Below, one piece after another: positions 16,109-23,529 of a stretch of DNA of 42,782 nt. Both the position numbers and the translations under genes were made by a program. The notes beneath the pieces were generated by a model. The model made no database searches, was not told the origin of the DNA, and saw nothing but the letters and a program-made list of their open reading frames with translations. Origin of the DNA: Anaerolineae bacterium (lineage in GTDB: Bacteria; Chloroflexota; Anaerolineae; B4-G1; SLSP01). The DNA is taken from assembly GCA_016934645.1 (NCBI GenBank), contig JAFGSL010000279.1:1-42782 (forward strand), given 5' to 3'. The stretch's first letter is position 1. Every line of letters begins with the position of its first letter.

Positions 16109-16210
16109 GTTGTAATCTGAAACCTCTTTGTTTGAATTACCCAGGGTTTTTTATCATTCTCGTGGTTTAGGAGACACTCGTGTGTTGTTTTGCCGCTAAA
16201 GCGACTTTTT

Positions 16211-16263
16211 AGGGGGATTTTTTTTGTGGCGGGGCTCTCTGCCGCCATAAAAAAATCCCCCTT
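16211..16263. repeat. Long inverted repeat with T8/A7 arms
   Basis: AGGGGGA plus eight T and TGGCGG on the left (16211-16232) matches CCGCCAT, seven A and TCCCCCT on the right (16242-16263), with one bulge. The transcript would form a hairpin of about 21 bp. It could be a second terminator or the relic of a small mobile element. It sits 24 bases before the promoter of the next gene. Confidence 0.7.
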
Positions 16264-16286
16264 TTATCTCTGGTCTTTTGCTGCAG

Positions 16287-16315
16287 TTCGCACATCTTTT
16301 GGCTTCTGCTATAAT
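16287..16315 (+). promoter_or_regulatory. Promoter of amidohydrolase gene
   Basis: TTCGCA (16287-16292), 17 bases, then a consensus TATAAT (16310-16315) preceded by TG at 16307-16308 (an extended -10). Transcription would start near 16322, leaving a leader of about 23 nt before GTG 16345. Confidence 0.6.
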
Positions 16316-16344
16316 GGGTGAACGTTGCATTGCAGGGGGGCTGT

Positions 16345-17118
16345 GTGGTCACGTTTGCGTTGGCGGTGAGTCAAGTTTCGGCAGATGCGGCGGCGAATCT
16401 GGAGACGATTGTAAAGATGGCGCACGAAGCTGCGGATGCCGGGGCGGACACGGTGCTCTTCCCCGAAGCGGCGTTGACTGGATTGATCAACAACGATGAC
16501 CCCGCGCATGATATTCCGCTTGGTCAGCCAATTCCAGGCCCAGTGACGGAGGTTTTGGCTGCTGTAGCCCGAACGCGCAATCTGTGGCTTGGCGTGGGAT
16601 TGCTCGAGCGGGATGGTGCGTCATTGCGCGACGGTATACAGTTATATGACACGGCGGTGCTGCTGTCGCCCGCAGGCGAGATCGTGCTCAAATATCGCCG
16701 TATCAGCTCCGGCTGGCACGGACGGCACGTTGATTTGGCGGTGTACGCACATGGGACCAACGTCCCGGCAGTGTCAACGCCGTGGGGGAGGGTGGTGTTC
16801 CTGCTTTGTGGTGATCTCTTCGACGACGCTCTTGTGCAGCAGGTGCGAATGCTAGAACCGGACTGGTTGCTCTTCCCCTTCGCGCGCAGTTTTGCAGATG
16901 GGGCCTGTGACCAGACACGCTGGGATCGTCAAGAACTAGGCGAGTATGCTGAACGTGTCCGCATGACAGGTGTGACAACGTTGCTCGTAAATTCTCTTTG
17001 CGGCGACGATCTGCAGGATGACGGAACTTTCGGTGGCGCGTGGGTCATTTCCGGTGCGGGCGAGGTTCTCGCGCAGCAGCCGTTGGGGCAGGATGATCTG
17101 CTGCTGGTGACATTGTAA
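16345..17118 (+). CDS. Nitrilase-superfamily carbon-nitrogen hydrolase
   Basis: This 257-residue cytoplasmic amidase-type enzyme has the Glu-Lys-Cys triad in order: Glu in LFPEAALTG, Lys in EIVLKYRRIS and Cys in VVFLLCGDLFDD. The region VLAAVARTRNLWLGVGLLERDG and the C-terminal GGAWVISGAGEVLAQ also match the family (CN_hydrolase fold). Substrates may be amides, carbamoyl compounds or nitriles; none can be chosen. The frame is open from GTG 16318, but that start lies within a few bases of the predicted transcription start, while GTG 16345 has AGGGGGG six bases upstream and begins the canonical strand VTFALAVSQVSAD, so 16345 is used. The HAD gene follows 36 bases later. Confidence 0.88.
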   Translation: MVTFALAVSQVSADAAANLETIVKMAHEAADAGADTVLFPEAALTGLINNDDPAHDIPLGQPIPGPVTEVLAAVARTRNLWLGVGLLERDGASLRDGIQLYDTAVLLSPAGEIVLKYRRISSGWHGRHVDLAVYAHGTNVPAVSTPWGRVVFLLCGDLFDDALVQQVRMLEPDWLLFPFARSFADGACDQTRWDRQELGEYAERVRMTGVTTLLVNSLCGDDLQDDGTFGGAWVISGAGEVLAQQPLGQDDLLLVTL

Positions 17119-17154
17119 TTGTCCACTCAACCCATTGAGTTTGGAGGGATTGGT

Positions 17155-17796
17155 TTGATCAAATACCTGTTCTGGGATGCGGGAGGGACGTTGTTTGACA
17201 CGTACCCAGCGGTTGTGGAAGCGTGCCGCGTCGCCTTGAATGGCTTTGGCAAGGAAGCGCCCTCGGAGTGGGTTTTATCGTTGTGCAAACGGACGACCTC
17301 TTACGGCCTCCATACACTGGCGAATACATTTTCTCTGGATGAGGAGGCCTTTCAGGAGCATTTCAGGCAATCGTATGAGGACATTGGCGAGCAGTACCAG
17401 CCGCCGTTCCCTGGTGTGGAAGAGGTTTGCCGCTATATCTGCGAAATCGGCGGGCAGAATTTTATCGTAACGCATCGTTCTCGGGCTTCGCTTGAGGCGC
17501 TATTGGAGGCCCATAAGATGACGCACTACTTTGCTGCCTCTATCGCTAAAGAAGACCCGTATCCGCGCAAACCTGATCCTGCCGCCCTGGAAGCGCTGAT
17601 TGCACACTATACGCTCAATCGTAGCCAATGTCTCCTCATCGGGGATCGTGATCTGGATGTCATGGCTGGTCAACGTGCCGGTATCCGCACGTGTTTCTTC
17701 GGTGGCGAGCCGCATAATACGCAGCCAGATCTGGTCATTACGGATTATGTGGCTTTGCATCGTTGGTTGCAGGTTGAAAATGCCGAACCAGGTTAG
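17155..17796 (+). CDS. HAD-superfamily hydrolase
   Basis: This 213-residue HAD subfamily IA protein has motif I as LFWDAGGTLFDTYP at the very N-terminus, motif II as FIVTHRS, the motif III Lys in YPRKPDPAALEAL, and motif IV as LIGDRDLDVMAGQRAGI. In motif I the second Asp of the usual DxDGT is replaced by Gly (DAGGT); the second Asp acts as general acid/base in phosphatases, so catalysis may differ, as in haloacid dehalogenases (DAYGT). TTG 17155 with GGAGGG six bases upstream is chosen because it places motif I directly at the start; the frame upstream to 17119 adds 12 unsupported residues. The gene follows the amidohydrolase closely. Its stop codon lies within the palindromic element 17795-17933. 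Confidence 0.88.
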   Translation: MIKYLFWDAGGTLFDTYPAVVEACRVALNGFGKEAPSEWVLSLCKRTTSYGLHTLANTFSLDEEAFQEHFRQSYEDIGEQYQPPFPGVEEVCRYICEIGGQNFIVTHRSRASLEALLEAHKMTHYFAASIAKEDPYPRKPDPAALEALIAHYTLNRSQCLLIGDRDLDVMAGQRAGIRTCFFGGEPHNTQPDLVITDYVALHRWLQVENAEPG

Positions 17797-17933
17797 GGCT
17801 ATCGCATTTGGTCAAACGGATGCTCCAGCCCCCGTCCTAGGGGGCGGCTTCGCAACGAGAGCGCCGGTTTTGCAGCTTGATTTGCCAGGACCGCCCCAGG
17901 GACAGGGCTTCGAGCGTTAAATGCGATAGCCCT
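17795..17933. repeat. 139-bp palindromic element with 15-bp terminal inverted repeats
   Basis: AGGGCTATCGCATTT (17795-17809) is exactly repeated in inverse at 17919-17933. Inside, GCTCCAGCCCCCGTCCTAGG-type sequence on the left partly matches the reverse complement of the right side (CCGCCCCAGGGACAGGGCTT), so the whole element can fold into a long imperfect stem. There is no coding frame. The structure fits a MITE-like non-autonomous element or a structured RNA; its left end overlaps the last codon of the HAD gene. I see nothing else in 17797-18040 apart from a promoter. Confidence 0.75.
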
Positions 17934-17975
17934 ACGAACCGGGTACTGTGTAAACCTGCTCATGCTCTTTTCCTG

Positions 17976-17981
17976 TATAAT
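17976..17981 (+). promoter_or_regulatory. Probable -10 box before DUF2156 gene
   Basis: A consensus TATAAT stands 60 bases before the ATG at 18041. No good -35 hexamer is at the right distance (AACCTG at 17 bases). The call is tentative. Confidence 0.4.
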
Positions 17982-18040
17982 AGACTAATGACTATCAAGC
18001 TGATCATGGCTAAGTTACTTTTAGGAGGCAAAATCGCTTT

Positions 18041-18949
18041 ATGACGACGTATCCAACTTTTCCGGATTTCAAGCCCCTCACTCTTGAGGACCGCGATGTA
18101 TTGCATCAACGGTTGTGGCAGTACCAACCGGACACTTCAGAACTAACGTTTATCAATTTGTATATCTGGCGCGAATATTACGATTTCCAATGGTCTGTTG
18201 TTGGAGATTGTTTATTGATCATCGCTAACTGCGCGGAGGAACCGTTCGCACTTCAACCGATTGGGCCAGTTTCGCGCGAAGCAGCGACGCGCGACCTGTT
18301 GTACTGGTTGCGTGATATACGGGGGATAGCTGCACCGTCAATCCGCCGCGCAGATCAGCGTTTGGCAGATGAGTTGCAGGGCTGCAACGAATTTGTGATC
18401 GAACCAGTGCGCGCGCACTTCGACTATGTGTATCGCAGTGAGGATCTGGGCTCGCTGGCGGGGCGCAAATACAGCAAAAAGCGCAATCACATCAATCAGT
18501 TCTTGCGATCTTACGCGTACACTTACGTGCCCATAACGCAGTCTCTCACCGACGACTGCCTGGCGCTGGCGGAAGTGTGGTGCGAACAGCGATTGTGCGA
18601 AGACGATATCAGTTTACTCCATGAATTTCGTGGGATCCGCGATGCTTTGGACAATTTCGCCGCCTTGGAACTTGAGGGCGGGGCCATTCTTGTCGATGGG
18701 AAGGTGCAGGCTTTCTCCCTGGGCGAAATATTGAACGAAACGACGGCAGTTGTCCATATCGAAAAAGCAAACCCGGAGTTCAAGGGTATTTATCCGATGA
18801 TCACGCAGCAGTTCTCGGAGTTGCGCTGGCAGGGGAAGGTCGAGTACATCAACCGTGAGCAAGACCTGGGCGATCCAGGCCTGCGGCGGGCGAAAGAATC
18901 CTACTACCCGGATCATCTCGTGGAGAAATTCAGTGTGCGTCTTGTGTAG
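18041..18949 (+). CDS. DUF2156 (GNAT-fold, LPG-synthase C-domain-like) protein
   Basis: This 302-residue cytoplasmic protein matches the DUF2156 group, which is related to the aminoacyl-transferase domain of phosphatidylglycerol lysyltransferase (MprF) and has two GNAT-like folds. The signature RSEDLGSLAGRKYSKKRNHINQF near residues 132-154 is characteristic; GGAILVDGKVQAFSLGEILN and VHIEKANPEFKGIYPMITQQF are the second GNAT half. It lacks the membrane part of MprF, so it is probably not a lipid lysyltransferase. The substrate is unknown. TAGGAGGCAAAATCGCTTT precedes the ATG, with slightly long spacing. It is likely a single-gene unit. Confidence 0.88.
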   Translation: MTTYPTFPDFKPLTLEDRDVLHQRLWQYQPDTSELTFINLYIWREYYDFQWSVVGDCLLIIANCAEEPFALQPIGPVSREAATRDLLYWLRDIRGIAAPSIRRADQRLADELQGCNEFVIEPVRAHFDYVYRSEDLGSLAGRKYSKKRNHINQFLRSYAYTYVPITQSLTDDCLALAEVWCEQRLCEDDISLLHEFRGIRDALDNFAALELEGGAILVDGKVQAFSLGEILNETTAVVHIEKANPEFKGIYPMITQQFSELRWQGKVEYINREQDLGDPGLRRAKESYYPDHLVEKFSVRLV

Positions 18950-19008
18950 CAGCGGCTTCAATCGCCCGCCTCTTCCGAAACGGCTAAAGTCGTTACTGCG
19001 CTGGGTGC

Positions 19009-20856
19009 GTGGGCACGGAGTGCATTAAGAACGTGGACGCGCGCTTGCTGGAAGTTTTACAACTAGCCCGTGAGGGACGACGGGAGACCGCTTTTTTGCG
19101 CCTGCGTTCGTATTTGCAGGCGCAACCTGAGGATGCGGATGCCTGGCTGGTCCTGGGCAGGTTGGCGCCGGATCACAAAATCGCGCTTTCGGCATTGCGG
19201 CGTGCGGTGCAGTTGTCGCCGGAGAACGAGGCGGCGCGTGATGCTTTGACTGTGCTGGAAGCGCAGGGCGATACTTCGTCTGCACCCCCGACGCTACCGG
19301 AATCCACCGTAGTTGAGGATGCGCTCTCGAAGTTGCCTGGCAATTTGGTTGTCCCTCATACTACATCACTTAGGACTGAGCCGGAAGTCGTTGCCGAGTT
19401 TTCGGAAGCGTCCGAACCCGATAAGGATGTCAAGGTTGATCTAGTCCTGCAACCGGCAGACGAAGGGTCGCCCGAGGCTGGAAGTGTGGAAGAACCCGCC
19501 GAAAGTGAGCCTGCTCAGGATACGGAGTTCCAGGCATTGCGGGATGCGCGTGCAGTCGTATGGCCGTTTGCTGCGCGTAGACAGAAAAAACGGACGTTAG
19601 GTGCGCTGTTGGATGAGAACCAGCTCACGCGCCAGGATTTACTGTGGGCTGCACAAGAAGCGCGCAATGAAGATGTTCGTAAAGCATCCCAGGTCATTCT
19701 GGAGACCACCCATCGTTTGACTGATGTGGCGATGAGTCCGGAGGATGCGCGGTTGATTGCCTGGCCTTTCCGTCGGCTAAACCGCCCGCTGGGTAAGCTG
19801 GTGGATACGGGTACGGTGAAGGTGAAGGACCTGCGCCGTGCGGCCTGGTATGCAAAAGACGCGCGATTACGCGAGGCCGCACGCGTGATGTTGCCAGTCG
19901 CGTTGAAGCGTCGCGAAGCAGAGAATCGCAAGCGGGCTGCGCAAAAGCAGCAGCAGGATGAGGCTGCACTCCAACAGGCGGCGCCACAGTCGCCGCCGGA
20001 GCGTGAATCCAATAAGGCCTGCGCATCTGATGTGCAGGCAAGCGCTCCCGGTAGGACTGAGCGCACCGGAACGGCATCAGATGACGCCATGGCGCGCCCG
20101 ATGCCAGTGATCCAAGGCTCTGATTATCTTGCCAACGAAGTACAGCGCCGGTATCGCAGGAATCTTCTTATCGCTGCCGTTATGCTCTTGCTTGTACTGG
20201 TCGGGATATTGCTCGTGCTGGCACTTATCGTAATGGCCATAGTCAGCCACAAAACGCCGGCGCTGTGGCTCTGGCCGCTTGTGGCGGTGTTGCTCCTACC
20301 GCTCTTCGCGCTAAGCGATCGTTTCGTTGAACTGTGGCAAGAAGAACAGAACTTCCGCCGTGGGCAACTTGGTGAGAGTGAAGTGGCACGGCTGTTGCGT
20401 TTAGGACTCGGCGGCGATTGGACGCTGTTTCGCAACGTGAAATTGCCGGGCAGTAACGTCGATATCGATATGGTTTTGTTGGGCCCTCCGGGTTTGTTCG
20501 CGCTGGAGGTAAAGGCGTACACGGGCAATTACCGGTACGCCAAACAACGCTTTTACCGGCGTGCGATGACCTGGCGAAGGATGCAGCACAATCCTGGAAA
20601 ACAGGCGCGCGCGGCTGCTGGCCTGTTGCACAATTACATCACTGAAACGTTGAACGAAGATATCTGGGTTGAGCCTCGTCTGGTGTGGGTAGGACCAGGC
20701 GATCTAATGCTGGAGGAGCCGGAAGTCTTCGTCTGGTTCATCGCGAAGCTGGATCAGGAGACTGAGCGGCTGCGCACGCTTTCCCGGAAACTATCTTCTG
20801 AGAAACGCGCTGCTCTTTCTGGTCTGCTGCGCGGCTTGTGTAGTACGTTGCGGTAA
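19009..20856 (+). CDS. Membrane-anchored NERD-domain protein with TPR-like N-terminus
   Basis: NERD (nuclease-related) domains are thought to be metal-dependent nucleases; the function in most proteins is unproven. In order: a TPR-like region (about 10-85: RETAFLRLRSYLQAQPEDAD and ALSALRRAVQLSPENE); a low-complexity acidic linker (85-175); two copies of a 45-residue helical repeat, WPF...RTLGALLDENQLTRQDLLWAA (about 183-230) and WPF...RPLGKLVDTGTVKVKDLRRAA (about 251-296); a basic/Gln-rich linker; two membrane helices (about 385-410 and 418-440); and the NERD domain (about 450-520) with LGESEVARLL, NVDIDMVLLGPPGLFALEVKAY. The active-site Glu and Lys are present in ALEVKAY. GTG 19009 or GTG 19033 could be the start; neither has a good ribosome-binding site. 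Confidence 0.85.
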   Translation: MGTECIKNVDARLLEVLQLAREGRRETAFLRLRSYLQAQPEDADAWLVLGRLAPDHKIALSALRRAVQLSPENEAARDALTVLEAQGDTSSAPPTLPESTVVEDALSKLPGNLVVPHTTSLRTEPEVVAEFSEASEPDKDVKVDLVLQPADEGSPEAGSVEEPAESEPAQDTEFQALRDARAVVWPFAARRQKKRTLGALLDENQLTRQDLLWAAQEARNEDVRKASQVILETTHRLTDVAMSPEDARLIAWPFRRLNRPLGKLVDTGTVKVKDLRRAAWYAKDARLREAARVMLPVALKRREAENRKRAAQKQQQDEAALQQAAPQSPPERESNKACASDVQASAPGRTERTGTASDDAMARPMPVIQGSDYLANEVQRRYRRNLLIAAVMLLLVLVGILLVLALIVMAIVSHKTPALWLWPLVAVLLLPLFALSDRFVELWQEEQNFRRGQLGESEVARLLRLGLGGDWTLFRNVKLPGSNVDIDMVLLGPPGLFALEVKAYTGNYRYAKQRFYRRAMTWRRMQHNPGKQARAAAGLLHNYITETLNEDIWVEPRLVWVGPGDLMLEEPEVFVWFIAKLDQETERLRTLSRKLSSEKRAALSGLLRGLCSTLR

Positions 20857-20929
20857 GAATGAGTGAATCGGCGAATGGGTAATAGTCCAATTCGCCGATT
20901 CTTTTATTCGCTCATTTGTTGATTTTGTT
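20857..20929. repeat. Octad word arrays forming a shared terminator
   Basis: The left side is built of 8-base units (GAATGAGT 20857, GAATCGGC 20865, GAATGGGT 20873). The right side has the complementary-word units ATTCGCCG (20890), ATTCTTTT (20898), ATTCGCTC (20906), ATTTGTTG and ATTTTGTT. The 12-bp arms 20865-20876 and 20890-20901 are perfect complements followed by TTTTATT, so the array works as a terminator for the NERD gene. It runs through the pyrG stop codon and encodes the last pyrG residues. Confidence 0.8.
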
Positions 20930-22525
20930 GACCGCCGCCTTTATAAATCCTCGGAAGAGAGGGTGGGGGCGTTGTAGTCGCGATTTGAACTCCGGGTGGA
21001 ATTGGCTGCCGAGCATCCACGGGTGATCGCGTAATTCGGCAATTTCGACCAACCGGTTGTCTGGCGATAAACCGCTGAAAACCATCCCTGCATTGCCTAA
21101 AACCTCGCGATAGGCGTTGTTAAACTCGAAGCGATGCCTGTGCCGCTCGTAGACCTCGTCGACGCCATACACGGCATGCGCCTTCGTCCCCGTTTGCAAT
21201 TCGCATGGATACCGTCCCAGTCGCATCGTGCCACCCATATCGAGCAGATCTTCCTGGTCAGGCATTAGGGCGATGACCGGGTGCTGCGTTTTATGCTTGA
21301 ACTCCGTGCTGTTGGCGTCATCGGTTTGGAGTACGTGACGGGCGAACTCGATGCACATCACCTGCATCCCCAGGCATAGTCCCAGGTACGGAATCTGGTT
21401 CTCGCGGGCGGTTTTTGCGGCTAGAATCTTGCCTTCGATGCCCCGTGAGCCAAATCCACCCGGCACGACGATCCCATCGGCCTGCAAAAGCCGGTCCACG
21501 TTTTCACCGCGCTCCAATGTCTCACTGTGGATCCAGTCAATTTCAACGGCATACCCGTGATACAGTCCGGCGTGGATCAGGGCCTCGCGGACGCTCATAT
21601 AGGCGTCGTGGAGTTCCACGTACTTGCCGACTAGGGCGATGCGCACCGTCGGTTTCTTGGATTTAAGGCGTGCAATGGCATCCTGCCAATCGTCTAAATC
21701 TGTCGGCTGTGCCTTATCTTGCAGATGTAGCATATCGATAACAAGGTCGCCCACCCCGACTTCCTCCAGCATCACCGGCACTTCATAGATGCTGCTAGCT
21801 GTCATCAAGGGAACCACTGCTTCGCGTTCGACATCGCAGAAGAGTGCGACTTTGGCACGGATATCTCCATCAATGGGAGAATCTGCGCGCAGTGCGATGA
21901 TGTCCGGCTGGATGCCCATGCCACGCAGTTCGCGGACGCTGTGCTGGGTCGGTTTGGTCTTCAGCTCGCCGCTGGCACTCAGATAGGGGAGCAGTGTCAC
22001 GTGGATGTAGAGGACGTTGTCGCGTCCCACGTCCTTGCGCATCTGGCGGATGGCTTCCAGATAGGGCTGCCCTTCGATATCACCCACCGTACCGCCGATT
22101 TCCACCAGCGCCACGTCGGCCTTCAGATCTTGCGCCGCGCGGATGATGCGCCGCTTGATCTCATTGGTGACGTGGGGGACGACCTGGATGGTGCCACCCA
22201 GGAAGTCGCCGCGTCGCTCCCGCGCGATGACCTCGCTGTAGACTTGCCCGGTGGTGACGTTGTTGAGCTTTCCTAGATTGTCGTCGATGAAGCGTTCGTA
22301 GTGTCCCAGGTCGAGATCGGTTTCCGCACCATCTTCGGTGACGAAAACCTCGCCGTGCTGGTAGGGCGCAATTGTGCCGGGATCAACGTTTAGATAAGGG
22401 TCCAGTTTTTGGATGGAGACACTCAGCCCACGGGCTTTGAGGATATGGCCCAATGACGCAGCCATGATGCCCTTCCCGAGAGAACTGACCACACCACCCG
22501 TCACAAAGATGTATTTTGTTGCCAT
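20912..22525 (-). CDS. pyrG: CTP synthase
   Basis: CTP synthase aminates UTP to CTP using ATP and glutamine, the last step of de novo pyrimidine nucleotide synthesis. The N-terminal synthetase domain starts [17 protein letters not shown] with the P-loop, followed by [37 protein letters not shown] and [18 protein letters not shown]. The C-terminal class I glutaminase has [12 protein letters not shown] with the nucleophile Cys and FHPEFKSR with the His-Glu pair. Its 537 residues are normal. GAGGAGGTGATC before ATG 22525 fixes the start two codons inside the open frame. No partner gene is nearby. The 3' end overlaps an octad repeat that may have shaped the terminal residues. Confidence 0.97.
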   Translation of the reverse strand: MATKYIFVTGGVVSSLGKGIMAASLGHILKARGLSVSIQKLDPYLNVDPGTIAPYQHGEVFVTEDGAETDLDLGHYERFIDDNLGKLNNVTTGQVYSEVIARERRGDFLGGTIQVVPHVTNEIKRRIIRAAQDLKADVALVEIGGTVGDIEGQPYLEAIRQMRKDVGRDNVLYIHVTLLPYLSASGELKTKPTQHSVRELRGMGIQPDIIALRADSPIDGDIRAKVALFCDVEREAVVPLMTASSIYEVPVMLEEVGVGDLVIDMLHLQDKAQPTDLDDWQDAIARLKSKKPTVRIALVGKYVELHDAYMSVREALIHAGLYHGYAVEIDWIHSETLERGENVDRLLQADGIVVPGGFGSRGIEGKILAAKTARENQIPYLGLCLGMQVMCIEFARHVLQTDDANSTEFKHKTQHPVIALMPDQEDLLDMGGTMRLGRYPCELQTGTKAHAVYGVDEVYERHRHRFEFNNAYREVLGNAGMVFSGLSPDNRLVEIAELRDHPWMLGSQFHPEFKSRLQRPHPLFRGFIKAAVNKINK

Positions 22526-22548
22526 GATCACCTCCTCACGGGATTACT

Positions 22549-22576
22549 ATTCTACAGGCTTTTGCGGAAATGCCAA
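22549..22576 (-). promoter_or_regulatory. Promoter of pyrG
   Basis: On the minus strand TTGGCA (22576-22571), 16 bases, then TAGAAT (22554-22549), about 24 bases before the ATG. The leader would be short (about 15-18 nt), leaving no room for an attenuator. Confidence 0.55.
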
Positions 22577-22590
22577 CTGGTAAAAGTCAT

Positions 22591-22757
22591 CCGGTAGTCG
22601 TTAGTCGGATAGTCCAACAGTCAAAAGGCCTCGGCGCGCTTGAGGCGACTCCGGCAGACCAAGACTCGTGTTAGTCATTTTGGCTTTTGCGCGAGGTGGA
22701 CTATACTATCCGGGCTAAAGACTGTTCGACTAAAGACTGTTCGACTAAAGACTACCG
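22591..22757. repeat. AGTC/GACT word arrays facing each other, before ppgK
   Basis: On the left (22593-22623) words ending in AGTC are spaced 7-8 bases apart (GGTAGTC, GTTAGTC, GGATAGTC, CAACAGTC). On the right a 15-base unit CTAAAGACTGTTCGA occurs twice exactly (22715-22744), then once more in part, with GACT words at 7-8-base steps to 22757. The left words are complementary to the right words, so the 165-base region can fold back. It ends 15 bases before the ppgK ribosome-binding site; the stretch 22526-22778 has no gene. Confidence 0.75.
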
Positions 22758-22778
22758 GACTACTAGAGAGGTGGAAAG

Positions 22779-23525
22779 ATGGGGATTTTGGGTATTGATA
22801 TCGGCGGCTCCGGCATCAAAGGTACAGTGGTTGACATTGCCACAGGGGCGTTTCTAGCCGATCGTCATCGGATTTCGACGCCTGAGGGAGCGAAACCGGA
22901 TGAGGTGGCGACGGTGGTCGAGAAGTTGGCGAAGCACTTTGCCTGGAAGGGGCCGATCGGTTGCTGCTTTCCGGCTTCGATTCAGCATGGCGTCGCGCGC
23001 ACGGCAGCGAATGTAGACAAGAGCTGGATCGGAACCAATGCTGAGCGCTTGTTCTCTGAAGCGACCGGCTGTCCTGTACGTGTCCTCAATGACGCGGATG
23101 CTGCTGGGTTGGCTGAGATGCGTTTTGGCGCCGGTAAAGGCGTCGGTGGACTTGTACTGATTGTGACCATCGGTACAGGATTGGGTACGGCGCTCTTTAC
23201 GGATGGAGTCCTTGTCCCCAACACGGAGTTGGGCCACATCGAAATGAATGGCGAGGATGCTGAGCTGCAAGCTGCCGATTCCGCCCGCAAGCGGGAAGAC
23301 CTCTCGTGGAAAGCTTGGGCCGAGCGCTTCGACCAATATTTGAATACGATGAAGGCGCTGCTCTGGCCTGATTTGATCATCCTTGGTGGTGGCGCCAGCA
23401 AGAAGCTGGACAAATTCTCGCACTATCTTACCGTGGATACCCCTGTTGTGCCTGCGGCAACGCTGAATGATGCCGGCATCATCGGTGCGGCGCTGGCGGC
23501 GGAGTCGCTTAAAGCTAGAGGATAA
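22779..23525 (+). CDS. ppgK: Polyphosphate glucokinase (ROK family)
   Basis: This 248-residue kinase phosphorylates glucose to glucose-6-phosphate using polyphosphate (often also ATP). The ROK/ASKHA phosphate 1 motif is [16 protein letters not shown] at the N-terminus. The glucose-binding and polyphosphate glucokinase signatures are [14 protein letters not shown] and [20 protein letters not shown], then [15 protein letters not shown] (phosphate 2) and [16 protein letters not shown]. The adenosine motif is [11 protein letters not shown]. Length and motifs match actinobacterial and chloroflexotal PPGK rather than ordinary glucokinase. GAGAGGTGG precedes the ATG. The C69 peptidase gene starts 4 bases after its stop, suggesting one transcript, though their functions are unrelated. 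Confidence 0.94.
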   Translation: MGILGIDIGGSGIKGTVVDIATGAFLADRHRISTPEGAKPDEVATVVEKLAKHFAWKGPIGCCFPASIQHGVARTAANVDKSWIGTNAERLFSEATGCPVRVLNDADAAGLAEMRFGAGKGVGGLVLIVTIGTGLGTALFTDGVLVPNTELGHIEMNGEDAELQAADSARKREDLSWKAWAERFDQYLNTMKALLWPDLIILGGGASKKLDKFSHYLTVDTPVVPAATLNDAGIIGAALAAESLKARG

Positions 23526-23529
23526 CGCG

